Shown piece by piece: positions 17,126 through 25,092 of a stretch of 64,000 nucleotides of DNA (positions are counted from its first letter, which is position 1; each line of letters starts with the position of its first letter). The notes beneath the pieces are model-generated. The model worked only from the letters and a program-made list of their open reading frames with translations, ran no database searches and was not told where the DNA came from. The position numbers and the translations under genes were made by a program. The stretch is from Thiomonas intermedia (GTDB lineage: Bacteria; Pseudomonadota; Gammaproteobacteria; Burkholderiales; Burkholderiaceae_C): contig NZ_CP020046.1 in assembly GCF_002028405.1 (NCBI RefSeq), positions 2,666,001-2,730,000 on the forward strand, read 5' to 3'.

Positions 17126-18403
17126 TTACGGTTGGGCCGCGATCTTGCGGATCTTGGCGACCTCGCCGGGGCTGACGTTCGGCGCGTCGTTGCCCCAACT
17201 GCTGCGCACATAGCTGGCGATTTCGGCCACCTGCTGATCGTTGAGCGTGGCGCCCAGATCGGGCATGGCCATGGGCGTGGGGTTGGCCTGGGTCTGCACC
17301 GTGTGGCCGCCGTGCAGCATCATGCGGATGGTGTTGATCGGATCGGGCGTGTTGACCGTGGGGTTGAGCGCCAGCGCGGGGAAGACGTTGGGCAGGCCCT
17401 GGCCCTGCGCCTGGTGGCACATGGCGCAATGCGCCGCGTAGAGCGGACCACCGGCCCGGGCAGCAGCGGTCATCACCGGCGTCTGCGGCTGGTTGATGGC
17501 CGAGTTCGGGCGCACCGGCGCAAGCGACTTGAGGAACACGGCCACCGCCTGCAGATCGCTGTCGTTGAGGTGCTGCGTGCTGTCGTGCACCACATCGCTC
17601 ATGCTGCCGACGATGGTGAAGTCGCTGGTGCGCCCGGTCTTGAGCAGCTGCACCACCTGGGCCGGGGTCCAGCGGCCGAGGCCGTCGGAGAGGTCGCCGC
17701 GCAGATTGGCCGCGTACCAGTTGTCGATGCGGGCGCCGGAGAGATAGAGGCTGCCGTCGGGGCCGCCGGGCTCCAGCGTCTTCTCTTGTAGGAAGGGGCC
17801 GCGCGGGGTGTGGCAGGCGCCGCAGTGGCCCAGTCCTTCCACGAGGTAGGCGCCACGGTTCCACTGGGCGGTCTGCTGCGGGTTGGGTTTGTAGACGCCG
17901 GCGCGGGCGAACATCCAGTCCCAGATCGCCAGCGGCCATCGCATGTTCAGCGGCCAGGGGATGTCTTCGGGCTTGTTGACTTGGGCCACGGGCTGCACGC
18001 CGTGCATAAAGTAGGCGTAGAGCGCGCGCATGTCCTGCGGCTCGATGTGCGCATAGGACGGGTAGGGCATGGCGGGATAGAGATAACCCAGCCTGGGAGA
18101 CTTGCCGTGGCGCACCGCCTCGTCGAATTGCGCAAAGGTCCAGTTGCCGATGCCGTCCCGCTTGTCCGGGGTGATGTTGGGCGAATACACCTTGCCGATG
18201 CCCATGGGCAGATTCATCGGCAGGCCACCGGCGAAGGGCTTGCCTTTCGGCGCGGTGTGGCAGGCGATGCAGTCGCCGGCGCGCGCCAGATAGGCGCCGC
18301 GCAGCACTTCGGGATCGTTGGGTGTGGCTTGCGCGGCAAACGCGAGATGGGCCTGCAGGCCGAGCGCGCAGCCTGCGGCCAGGGTCAGGAGCGATGAACG
18401 CAT
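17126..18403 (-). CDS. Exported triheme cytochrome c (alcohol/gluconate dehydrogenase cytochrome-subunit type)
   Basis: A 425-residue periplasmic electron carrier. The start at 18403 (MRSSLLTLAAGCALGLQ) has GGAGA six bases upstream and a clean signal peptide ending at AFAA; the 71-codon open frame before it lacks such features. Three c-heme attachment motifs are visible: CIACH (about residue 46), CGACH (about 190) and CAMCH (about 328). This is the layout of the cytochrome subunits of membrane alcohol, aldehyde or gluconate dehydrogenases. No dehydrogenase subunit is adjacent; the neighbours are a Liv-type transporter and upp. The electron donor is therefore unknown, and the protein may serve another periplasmic oxidase. 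Confidence 0.85.
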   Translation of the reverse strand: MRSSLLTLAAGCALGLQAHLAFAAQATPNDPEVLRGAYLARAGDCIACHTAPKGKPFAGGLPMNLPMGIGKVYSPNITPDKRDGIGNWTFAQFDEAVRHGKSPRLGYLYPAMPYPSYAHIEPQDMRALYAYFMHGVQPVAQVNKPEDIPWPLNMRWPLAIWDWMFARAGVYKPNPQQTAQWNRGAYLVEGLGHCGACHTPRGPFLQEKTLEPGGPDGSLYLSGARIDNWYAANLRGDLSDGLGRWTPAQVVQLLKTGRTSDFTIVGSMSDVVHDSTQHLNDSDLQAVAVFLKSLAPVRPNSAINQPQTPVMTAAARAGGPLYAAHCAMCHQAQGQGLPNVFPALALNPTVNTPDPINTIRMMLHGGHTVQTQANPTPMAMPDLGATLNDQQVAEIASYVRSSWGNDAPNVSPGEVAKIRKIAAQP

Positions 18404-18614
18404 GAGAGTCTCCGGGAATTGAGTCGCGGATGGCACCGCGGATCGTTGTTCTGCTGCACTGCAGTATGGTTCAGCAATCGGATCCGTGCAAACCCTGAGA
18501 GGCGATTTCCCGGGCGATTCACACCAACGGTTGCGGGTGTTGCAGGTGAGCACAGGGGAATGACGCAAAATTGCCCTTATTCCCACAACGTCACAATTCC
18601 AAGAAGGATCCGCC

Positions 18615-19250
18615 ATGAACGATTCCCAGGTTCACGTCGTCCAGCACCCGCTGGTGCAGCACAAGCTCACGCTGGCCCGCAGCCAGGACACGACCACCGA
18701 CAACTTCCGCCGCCTGGTGCGCGAGATCGCCGCCATGCTCGCGTATGAAGCCACCCGCGACCTGCCCACGGAGCTTGTCGAGGTGACCACGCCGGTGGCG
18801 CAGTGCCGCATGCCCATCCTCGCGGGCAAGAAGCTGTGCCTCGTGTCCATCCTGCGGGCGGGCAACGGCATGCTCGATGGCATGATCGACCTGCTGCCCA
18901 ACGCCCGCGTCGGCCACATCGGCCTCTACCGCGATCCGGCCACCCTGGAGCCGGTGGAGTACTACTTCAAGGTGCCCGAGGACATGGCCGAACGCATGGT
19001 CATCGTGGTCGATCCCATGCTGGCCACCGGCAACTCGGCCGCCGCCGCGCTCACCCACCTCAAGCGCGCCGGCGCGACCTCGCTCAAGCTGGTGAACCTG
19101 CTGGCCGCGCCCGAAGGCGTGCGCACCGTGCGCGCGGCCCACCCGGACGTGCCCATCACCCTGGCCGCCATCGACGAGCGGCTCAACGATCACGGCTACA
19201 TCGTGCCGGGCCTGGGCGACGCGGGCGACCGCATTTTCGGCACCAAGTAA
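18615..19250 (+). CDS. upp: Uracil phosphoribosyltransferase
   Basis: A 211-residue cytosolic salvage enzyme converting uracil and PRPP to UMP. It shows the family start [17 protein letters not shown], the [12 protein letters not shown] segment, the PRPP loop [16 protein letters not shown] and the C-terminal uracil-binding stretch [17 protein letters not shown], all complete. The ATG at 18615 is preceded by AGAAGGA. A JmjC-like protein and two nucleobase permeases follow on the same strand, so the 18.6-23.3 kb block looks like a pyrimidine salvage region. The 211 bp upstream is non-coding and holds its promoter. Confidence 0.97.
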   Translation: MNDSQVHVVQHPLVQHKLTLARSQDTTTDNFRRLVREIAAMLAYEATRDLPTELVEVTTPVAQCRMPILAGKKLCLVSILRAGNGMLDGMIDLLPNARVGHIGLYRDPATLEPVEYYFKVPEDMAERMVIVVDPMLATGNSAAAALTHLKRAGATSLKLVNLLAAPEGVRTVRAAHPDVPITLAAIDERLNDHGYIVPGLGDAGDRIFGTK

Positions 19251-19438
19251 CCAAGTTCTGGGATTTGCCGCTCTCCGCGGACGGTCATCCTCCCCGGTTC
19301 AGGTGGGGGCGTCGTGACCGGTTACCGACCTTTCAAACCCTTGCAGATGTGCGCACGGGTCTGTCGCACACTCAGCCGCTCACATCCCCAATAGCCTGGC
19401 GCGCAGTGATCGCACAGGTTCAGGGTGAGGAGGCGCGC

Positions 19439-20407
19439 ATGAGTGTGAACGCACAGCCCTGTCCCGGCCCGCAGCCTGACGCGCTCGTGCGTGTCGATGA
19501 GGGGGCGATCTGGCGAGCCGACGGCAAGCCGTTCGATCCACTTCAGGTGGCGCATACGCGCCACGCCCTGAGCGCGCATCCCCTGCTGCAACTGCCGCGC
19601 CTGCGCAGACTGGCCCTGTCCCTGGCCGGTACCTCGCATGTGAAATACGCCTTGCCCAATCGCAAGGCAGGCTCGGCGTTTCACACCTTTTCCGAGAGCG
19701 AAGCCAAGATGAGCATCGCCTCGACTTTTGATCACATCGAGGAAGCAGGCAACTGGGTGGCCCTCTACTTCCTGGAGGATGAACCCGAATATGGCGCGCT
19801 GCTGCGCGATACGCTCGATGGAATGAAAGCGCAAATCGAGCCGCGCGACCCGGGCATGCATGGCTATAGCCTGTTCATGTTCATCGCGTCTCCGCCCACG
19901 GTCACGCCTTTCCACATCGACCGAGAGAACAATTTCAATGTGCAGGTGATGGGCCGCAAGCATCTTCGCGTCTGGCAGGCGCATGACCGTGTGGCCGTGC
20001 CCGATGCCGCGATCGAGGACTATTTCGTTCACGACACGCTGAGGTCCTTGCACTACCACGAGGAACTCGATGCACGGGCGCTCGATTTCGACATAGGTCC
20101 TGGAGAGGGCGTCTACATCCCGAGCACCGCCGGACACTACGTGACGACGGAGGAAGGCGCCTGGGCGCTGCCCGGCGGCCGGGTGTCGGTGAGCCTGGCC
20201 ATGACCTACTTCACAACGCAAACGGCGCGCCGCGCGCGCGTCCATCTGCTCAACGCCTTCCTGCGAGATCGCTTCGCCGCCGCGCCGATGCCGCCGGGGA
20301 AGTCGGGACTGGTCGATCACCTCAAGCAGCCACTGGCCAAGATATTGATCGAGTCGCGCATGCGGCTTTATGGGCAAGCCGCGCCGCGCGGCATGTCGGG
20401 GCATTGA
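19439..20407 (+). CDS. JmjC/cupin-like putative 2-oxoglutarate Fe(II) dioxygenase
   Basis: 322 residues, probably cytosolic. The start at 19439 is set by GAGGAGG seven to eight bases upstream. The centre has TPFHIDRENNFNVQVMGRK (His159-x-Asp161), and a distal His lies in STAGHYVTTE (His233). This HxD...H triad, together with the cupin-like spacing, matches JmjC/cupin_8 Fe(II)-2-oxoglutarate oxygenases, which hydroxylate proteins or small molecules. The substrate is unknown. Its position between upp and two nucleobase permeases might suggest a role in pyrimidine metabolism, but a hairpin after the stop codon may separate it from the permeases. Confidence 0.7.
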   Translation: MSVNAQPCPGPQPDALVRVDEGAIWRADGKPFDPLQVAHTRHALSAHPLLQLPRLRRLALSLAGTSHVKYALPNRKAGSAFHTFSESEAKMSIASTFDHIEEAGNWVALYFLEDEPEYGALLRDTLDGMKAQIEPRDPGMHGYSLFMFIASPPTVTPFHIDRENNFNVQVMGRKHLRVWQAHDRVAVPDAAIEDYFVHDTLRSLHYHEELDARALDFDIGPGEGVYIPSTAGHYVTTEEGAWALPGGRVSVSLAMTYFTTQTARRARVHLLNAFLRDRFAAAPMPPGKSGLVDHLKQPLAKILIESRMRLYGQAAPRGMSGH

Positions 20408-20427
20408 CCGTTCGATGAATGCCAGGG

Positions 20428-20451
20428 GGCCGATGCTCCGGCCTGATTTTT
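20428..20451 (+). terminator. Weak intrinsic terminator after the JmjC-like gene
   Basis: GGCCG (20428-20432) pairs with CGGCC (20439-20443) over a 6-nt loop and is followed by TGATTTTT. The stem is short but the T-run is real. Confidence 0.4.
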
Positions 20452-20524
20452 GCTTGTCTTGACCGCACCCAAGGCACGTGCACTGACAGCGTGCATCCTT
20501 CCTATTTCGCACTTCCTGAATCCC

Positions 20525-21940
20525 ATGCAAACACCGACTGATACCTTGAGCCTGACACCCGGAGTCGGGCAGGGCGGCATCGAGCAACGCGGCATCGAAC
20601 GCGTGATGCCGCACGAGCGCGCGCATGTGCGCGTGTTCGACAACTTCACCATGTGGCTGTCGGCCAATCTGGTGATTTCGACCGTGGCGCTGGGTGCGCT
20701 GGCGGTGCCGGTGTTCGGGCTCGGGTTCTGGGACAGCCTGGGCGTGATCGCGCTCTTCAATGTGCTGGGCGTGCTGCCCGTGGCGTTCTTCGCCACGCTC
20801 GGCCCCCGGCTCGGTCTGCGGCAGATGACGATCTCGCGCTATTCCTTCGGCTGGCACGGCGCGAAGATCATGGCGCTGTTCAATGTGGCGGCGTGCATCG
20901 GCTGGTCGGCGGTGAATGTGATCGTCGGCGCGCAGATCGTCACGGCCATCAGCGGCGGCGCGGTGCCGGTGTGGGCCGGCATTCTGCTCATTGCCGTGCT
21001 GACCACGGCGGTCAGCCTGTACGGCTATCGCTATGTGCACCGCTACGAGCGCTATGCCTGGATGCCGATGGCCGCGATCTTCCTCATCGTGCTGTTCGCC
21101 GCGGGCGGACAGATGCAGGCGCTGCCCACCCCGGTGTGGACCATGGCGCATGTCGCCTCGCTGGTGTCATTCGGGGGAGCGATCTTCGGCTTTGCCACGG
21201 GCTGGAGTTCGTATGCGGCCGACTACAACGTCAACCAGCCGGAAGACACCTCGGCAAAGCGGGTGTTCTGGCTGACCTTCTTCGGCGTGATCGTTCCCTG
21301 CATCCTGCTGGAGTCGCTCGGTCTGGGGCTGACCACGGTGACGGCCTTTGGCAAGGCGGCGCAGAGCGGTGGCGGCGCTTTGTTGTCCGAGGCCCTGCAG
21401 CCGATGGGCGGGGCGGGCAAGCTGCTGCTGTTGCTGCTGGCGCTCTCGGTCATCGCCAACAACATTCCCAACGACTACTCGGCCGGCCTGTCGATGCAGG
21501 TGCTCGGTCGCGGCTTCCAGAAGATCAATCGTGCGGTCTGGACGCTGATCGGTGCCGTGGTCTACGTGATCATCGCCATTCCTTCGGCCGCGCATTTCAA
21601 TGCCACGCTGGAGAACTTTCTCCTGGTGGTGGCGTACTGGCTGGGGCCGTGGGCCATCATCCTGATCCTGGAGCATGCGGTCTTCCGCCGTGGCCGCTAT
21701 GACCTCGACCACTGGAACACGCCGAGCAAGCTGCCCGTGGGCTGGGCCGCGGTGATCGCCATGGCGGCGGGGCTGTTCGGGGTGTATCTGGGCGCGGCGC
21801 AGTCGCTGTTCGTCGGGCCTGTGGCGGGCCTGTTCAATCCGCCGTATGGCATGGACATCGGCTTCGAGCTGGGCGTGCTGTTCGCGGCCCTCGTCTATCT
21901 GGTTCTGCGCCGCATCGAGTTGCGCGGCACGCGCCGGTAA
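20525..21940 (+). CDS. NCS1-family cytosine/purine-type permease
   Basis: A 471-residue inner-membrane transporter with about twelve hydrophobic segments. The N-terminus before the first helix (HERAHVRVFDNFTMWLSANLV) is typical of NCS1 cytosine/purine/allantoin permeases, as are MTISRYSFGWHGAKIMALFN, the helix with GFATGWSSYAADYNVNQP and the later NNIPNDYSAGLSMQVLG. The start is ATG 20525 (MQTPTDT); the frame upstream opens with a TTG and lacks family similarity. With upp and the NCS2 permease downstream, import of a pyrimidine base is likely, but the substrate is not proven. Confidence 0.85.
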   Translation: MQTPTDTLSLTPGVGQGGIEQRGIERVMPHERAHVRVFDNFTMWLSANLVISTVALGALAVPVFGLGFWDSLGVIALFNVLGVLPVAFFATLGPRLGLRQMTISRYSFGWHGAKIMALFNVAACIGWSAVNVIVGAQIVTAISGGAVPVWAGILLIAVLTTAVSLYGYRYVHRYERYAWMPMAAIFLIVLFAAGGQMQALPTPVWTMAHVASLVSFGGAIFGFATGWSSYAADYNVNQPEDTSAKRVFWLTFFGVIVPCILLESLGLGLTTVTAFGKAAQSGGGALLSEALQPMGGAGKLLLLLLALSVIANNIPNDYSAGLSMQVLGRGFQKINRAVWTLIGAVVYVIIAIPSAAHFNATLENFLLVVAYWLGPWAIILILEHAVFRRGRYDLDHWNTPSKLPVGWAAVIAMAAGLFGVYLGAAQSLFVGPVAGLFNPPYGMDIGFELGVLFAALVYLVLRRIELRGTRR

Positions 21941-22010
21941 ACCCGGGCTGGCCGCGACGAAGGCGCCGTTTCGCGTGCCCGTAGCATGGCGGCGTGGCAG
22001 CGCGCCACCA

Positions 22011-22033
22011 CCGCGGCAGGTCATTTGCCGCGG
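22011..22033 (+). other. Hairpin in the leader of the NCS2 permease
   Basis: CCGCGGCA (22011-22018) pairs perfectly with TGCCGCGG (22026-22033), loop 7 nt, ending 28 bp before the ATG of the NCS2 permease. It may be a leader structure or an operator. No T-run follows. Confidence 0.4.
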
Positions 22034-22061
22034 CACGACAACATGACACACGGAGCTCGAC

Positions 22062-23345
22062 ATGGCCGAAGGCTATTTTCCAAATTGGCAACTCAAGACC
22101 AGCGGGGTGATCGCCCCGGATGAACGCCTGCCAGGGCCGCAGACCCTGGCCATGGGGCTGCAGCACGTGGTGGCCATGTTCGGCTCCACGGTGTTCGCGC
22201 CGTTGCTGATGGGGTTCAACCCCAATATCGCCATTCTGATGAGCGGCATCGGCACGCTGATCTTCTTCCTGGTCGTCGGCGGCCGGGTGCCGAGCTATCT
22301 GGGATCGTCGTTTTCCTTCATCGGCGTAGTGATTGCCGCCAGCGGTTATTCGGGCAGCGGGGCGAACCCGAACATCGGTGTCGCCCTGGGCGGCATCATC
22401 GCCTGCGGCGTGGTGTATGCGGTGATCGGCCTCATCGTCATGGGCGTGGGCGTGAAATGGATCGAGCGGCTCATGCCGCCCGTGGTGACGGGTTCGGTGG
22501 TCGCGGTGATCGGGCTGAACCTGGCGCCGATCGCGATCAAGAGTCACGGCGCCAGCAACTTCGACGACTGGATGGCGCTGATCTCTTTCGTCAGCATCGG
22601 CCTGGTGGCGGTTTACACGCGGGGCATGGTGCAGCGGCTGCTCATCCTGGTGGGGCTGCTGATCACCAGCGTGATCTACGCGGTGTTGACCAACGGACTG
22701 GGGCTGGGCACACCGATGGATTTCTCCGGCGTCGCCCAGGCGGCGTGGTTCGGCATGCCGGCGTTCGCCACACCCGAGTTCCAGCCTCGGGCGATGACGC
22801 TGATCGTGCCCGTCGTCGTCATCCTGGTGGCGGAAAACCTCGGCCACATCAAGGCCGTCACCGCGATGACGGGCCGCAACCTCGATCGCTACATGGGACG
22901 GGCGTTTCTGGGCGACGGCTTGGCCACCATGGTGTCGGGCTCGGCCGGCGGCACGGGGGTGACCACCTATGCCGAGAACATCGGCGTGATGGCGGCGACC
23001 AAGATCTACTCCACGCTGATCTTCGCCACCGCCGCGGTGATCGCCATTCTGTTCGGCTTCAGCCCCAAATTCGGCGCCCTCATCCATCTCATTCCGCCGC
23101 CGGTGCTGCGGGGTGTGGCCATCGTCATCTTCGGTCTGATCGCCGTGTCGGGCGCGCGGATCTGGGTGGACAACAAGGTGGACTTCTCCGACAGCCGCAA
23201 CCTCATCATCGTGGCCATCACCCTGATGCTGGGCACGGCCGACTTCACCCTGAAGTTCGGCGACTTCGCTCTCGGCGGCATCGGCACCGCAACTTTTGGC
23301 GCCATTTTTCTGCACGCCTTGCTCGGGCGCCGGCGGGCTGCATGA
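22062..23345 (+). CDS. uraA: NCS2-family uracil permease (UraA/RutG-like)
   Basis: A 427-residue inner-membrane nucleobase:proton symporter. It shows the family start GPQTLAMGLQHVVAMFGSTV, SSFSFIGVV, the segment ERLMPPVVTGSVVAVIGLNLAP, the central VAENLGHIKAVTAMTGRN and the substrate-site motif GGTGVTTYAENIGVMAATK. These match uracil permeases, and RutG in particular (NFDDW after helix 5). ATG 22062 follows GGAG. It would feed uracil to Upp, encoded 2.8 kb upstream on the same strand. Confidence 0.9.
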   Translation: MAEGYFPNWQLKTSGVIAPDERLPGPQTLAMGLQHVVAMFGSTVFAPLLMGFNPNIAILMSGIGTLIFFLVVGGRVPSYLGSSFSFIGVVIAASGYSGSGANPNIGVALGGIIACGVVYAVIGLIVMGVGVKWIERLMPPVVTGSVVAVIGLNLAPIAIKSHGASNFDDWMALISFVSIGLVAVYTRGMVQRLLILVGLLITSVIYAVLTNGLGLGTPMDFSGVAQAAWFGMPAFATPEFQPRAMTLIVPVVVILVAENLGHIKAVTAMTGRNLDRYMGRAFLGDGLATMVSGSAGGTGVTTYAENIGVMAATKIYSTLIFATAAVIAILFGFSPKFGALIHLIPPPVLRGVAIVIFGLIAVSGARIWVDNKVDFSDSRNLIIVAITLMLGTADFTLKFGDFALGGIGTATFGAIFLHALLGRRRAA

Positions 23346-23383
23346 ACGGCGGGTTCTGTTCCTGTCGATCCGCAACGGGGAAG

Positions 23384-23484
23384 GCCATGCAGCGGCCTCC
23401 CCCCACAGCGTGGGGGAGGCGTGTTCACGCCCTCTGCCCTTGCGGGGAGGCGCCGTTTCAAACTGCAACGCGCCGGATCAATAA
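23384..23484. repeat. C-rich dispersed intergenic repeat, copy 3 (inverted)
   Basis: Read on the minus strand it begins TTATTGATCCGGCGCGTTG, passes through GTTTGAAACGGCGCC and a CTCCCCC-rich block, and ends at GCATGGCC. The order of blocks matches copies 1 and 2. The repeat overlaps the last codons of the sigma-54 regulator: its TATTGA supplies the stop codon. Confidence 0.65.
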
Positions 23485-24884
23485 CGATTGGGATCGCCGG
23501 GGGGCTGCGCCTCGCGCAGCTTGCGGTAGAGCGTGCGTTCGCTGATGCCCAGCGCCTGCGCCGCGCGGCCGCGGTGGCCGTGGTGCGAGGCCAGAATGGC
23601 CTGGAGATGTTCCGGGCTCAGTGCGCCGATCCGGGCCGCATCGTCCGTCGGCGGTTTGGATCGGCTGTCGTGCGCCGGTACGTCATCGACGGTGGCGGGC
23701 AGCAGCAGATCGTCTGCCCCGATCCGGCCGTTCACCGCGGTTGCGGCCGCACGCGCCAGGATGTTGCGCAGCTCGCGCACATTGCCCGGGAACGGGTAGG
23801 TCATGAGCTGGCGCAGGGCGTCTGGCGTCAGTTCCCAGCGGGTCGCGCCACAGCCGCAGACTGGCCTGATGGCATCGGTGTTGCCACTCAGCAGTGCTGC
23901 GGGTGCGGTGTGCTGCGGCCGCAGCGCCATGCGCGAGAGGAGATGCCGGGCCAGGATGGCGATGTCCTCTGGCCGCTCGCGCAAGGGCGGCAAGGTGATG
24001 CTGAACACCGAGAGCCGGAAGTACAGATCGCTGCGGAAGCTCCCCTCCTGCACCATTCTTGCCAGTGATCGGTTCGTGGCGGCAACCACACGCACATCGG
24101 CGCGTCGCAGCGCGTTGCTGCCGACGCGGCGGAACTCGCCACTTTCGAGCGCCCGCAGCAGCTTGCATTGCTGGGGCAGGGTGAGCTCGCCGATTTCATC
24201 GAGAAACAGGGTGCCGCCGTCGGCCAGCTCGAACAGCCCGGTCTTGCGCGCGGAGGCGCCGGTGAAGGCGCCGCCTTCGTGGCCGAAGAATTCCGACTCG
24301 AACAAGGACTCGGGAATCGTCGTGCAGTCCACCACGACGCAGTCCCGTTCCGCCCGGCCCGAGGCCTGATGCAGCGCCTGCGCCGCCAGCTCCTTGCCCG
24401 TGCCGCTTTCGCCTTCGATCAGCACCGGCTCATCGGTCTGCGCGGCGATGCCAAGATCGTGCCGCACCTGAAGCATGCGCGGGGAGAGTCCCTGCAACAG
24501 GGCGTGGCCTGCGGCAGGCTGCACGGGCGCGGGCATGCGATGGATTTCCTCTCCAAGCAGGCGGTTGCCCTGGGCATCGTGGATGGGATAGCCCTTGAGG
24601 CGCACATGTTCGGGCTGGCCCTGCGCGTTGAAATGGACATGCACGGTTTCGTCGGGCTCCCCGCTGCGCATCACATGCAGATGCGGGCAGTGCTCGCCCT
24701 GCATATGGCAGGGCGTGGCCGAATGGTGGGACAGCTCGTGGCATTTGCGGCCGGTGATGTCGCCCGCCTGCAGGCCATAGGCGACGCGGTACGCGCGGTT
24801 GGCGGCAATGACCGTGTAGTTGCGGTCGATCAGCACGAAGGGAAGCTCGCGCGCATCGATCAGCGACTGGGCGTCGTAATCCAT
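23478..24884 (-). CDS. Sigma-54-dependent transcriptional activator with Cys-rich PAS sensor
   Basis: A 468-residue enhancer-binding protein. The start at 24884 (MDYDAQSLIDARE) has GAGGAGA upstream. Residues 1-110 form a PAS domain whose second half carries a Cys/His cluster (KCHELSHHSATPCHMQGEHC), suggesting metal, heme or redox/sulfur sensing. Residues about 140-380 form the AAA+ domain, with Walker A GESGTGKE, the sigma-54 contact motif GAFTGA and Walker B GGTLFLDEIG. A Cys-containing insert (VCGCGATRW) lies in the lid region. The C-terminus is a Fis-type helix-turn-helix (GRAAQALGISERTLYRKL). It is divergent from the FCSD-like gene, which has a sigma-54 promoter, so it is the likely activator. 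Confidence 0.9.
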   Translation of the reverse strand: MDYDAQSLIDARELPFVLIDRNYTVIAANRAYRVAYGLQAGDITGRKCHELSHHSATPCHMQGEHCPHLHVMRSGEPDETVHVHFNAQGQPEHVRLKGYPIHDAQGNRLLGEEIHRMPAPVQPAAGHALLQGLSPRMLQVRHDLGIAAQTDEPVLIEGESGTGKELAAQALHQASGRAERDCVVVDCTTIPESLFESEFFGHEGGAFTGASARKTGLFELADGGTLFLDEIGELTLPQQCKLLRALESGEFRRVGSNALRRADVRVVAATNRSLARMVQEGSFRSDLYFRLSVFSITLPPLRERPEDIAILARHLLSRMALRPQHTAPAALLSGNTDAIRPVCGCGATRWELTPDALRQLMTYPFPGNVRELRNILARAAATAVNGRIGADDLLLPATVDDVPAHDSRSKPPTDDAARIGALSPEHLQAILASHHGHRGRAAQALGISERTLYRKLREAQPPGDPNRY

Positions 24885-24951
24885 GATGTTGTCTCCTCTG
24901 CCACCGTGTTCGGTGGTCTGCGGTATGCCAATTGTGGAATGTGTCAGGACG

Positions 24952-24976
24952 CTTTGGCAGGGTCGGGCTGCCAAAG
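24952..24976. promoter_or_regulatory. Candidate upstream activator site for the sigma-54 regulator
   Basis: CTTTGGCAG (24952-24960) and CTGCCAAAG (24968-24976) form a perfect 9-bp inverted repeat around GGTCGGG. Its centre is about 85 bp upstream of the start predicted from the sigma-54 promoter at 25022, the usual distance for an enhancer. A half-site CTGCCAAAA recurs at about 25068. Binding by the divergent regulator is inferred. Confidence 0.6.
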
Positions 24977-25021
24977 ATGCAACAAAACATTGCAGACCGA
25001 ATGAAATCAATGGCTTAGGTG

Positions 25022-25038
25022 TTGGTTCGGATTTTGCT
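25022..25038 (+). promoter_or_regulatory. Sigma-54 promoter of the FCSD-like operon
   Basis: TTGGTTCGGATTTTGCT has the invariant GG (25024-25025) and GC (25036-25037) exactly 10 nt apart, and the -12 element TTGCT is consensus. It differs from the usual -24 element at CA (here TT). It lies 54 bp before the ATG at 25093, which has its own GGAGG ribosome site, and faces away from the sigma-54 regulator gene. Confidence 0.7.
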
Positions 25039-25092
25039 GAAAGAGCGTGTCCACGCCTGGCGTGGTCTGCCAAAACACCTACGGAGGATGAC

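Noticed and set aside
22011-22033. Intrinsic terminator between the two permease genes
   Set aside because: The stem is perfect but no T-run follows, so it is reported only as a hairpin.
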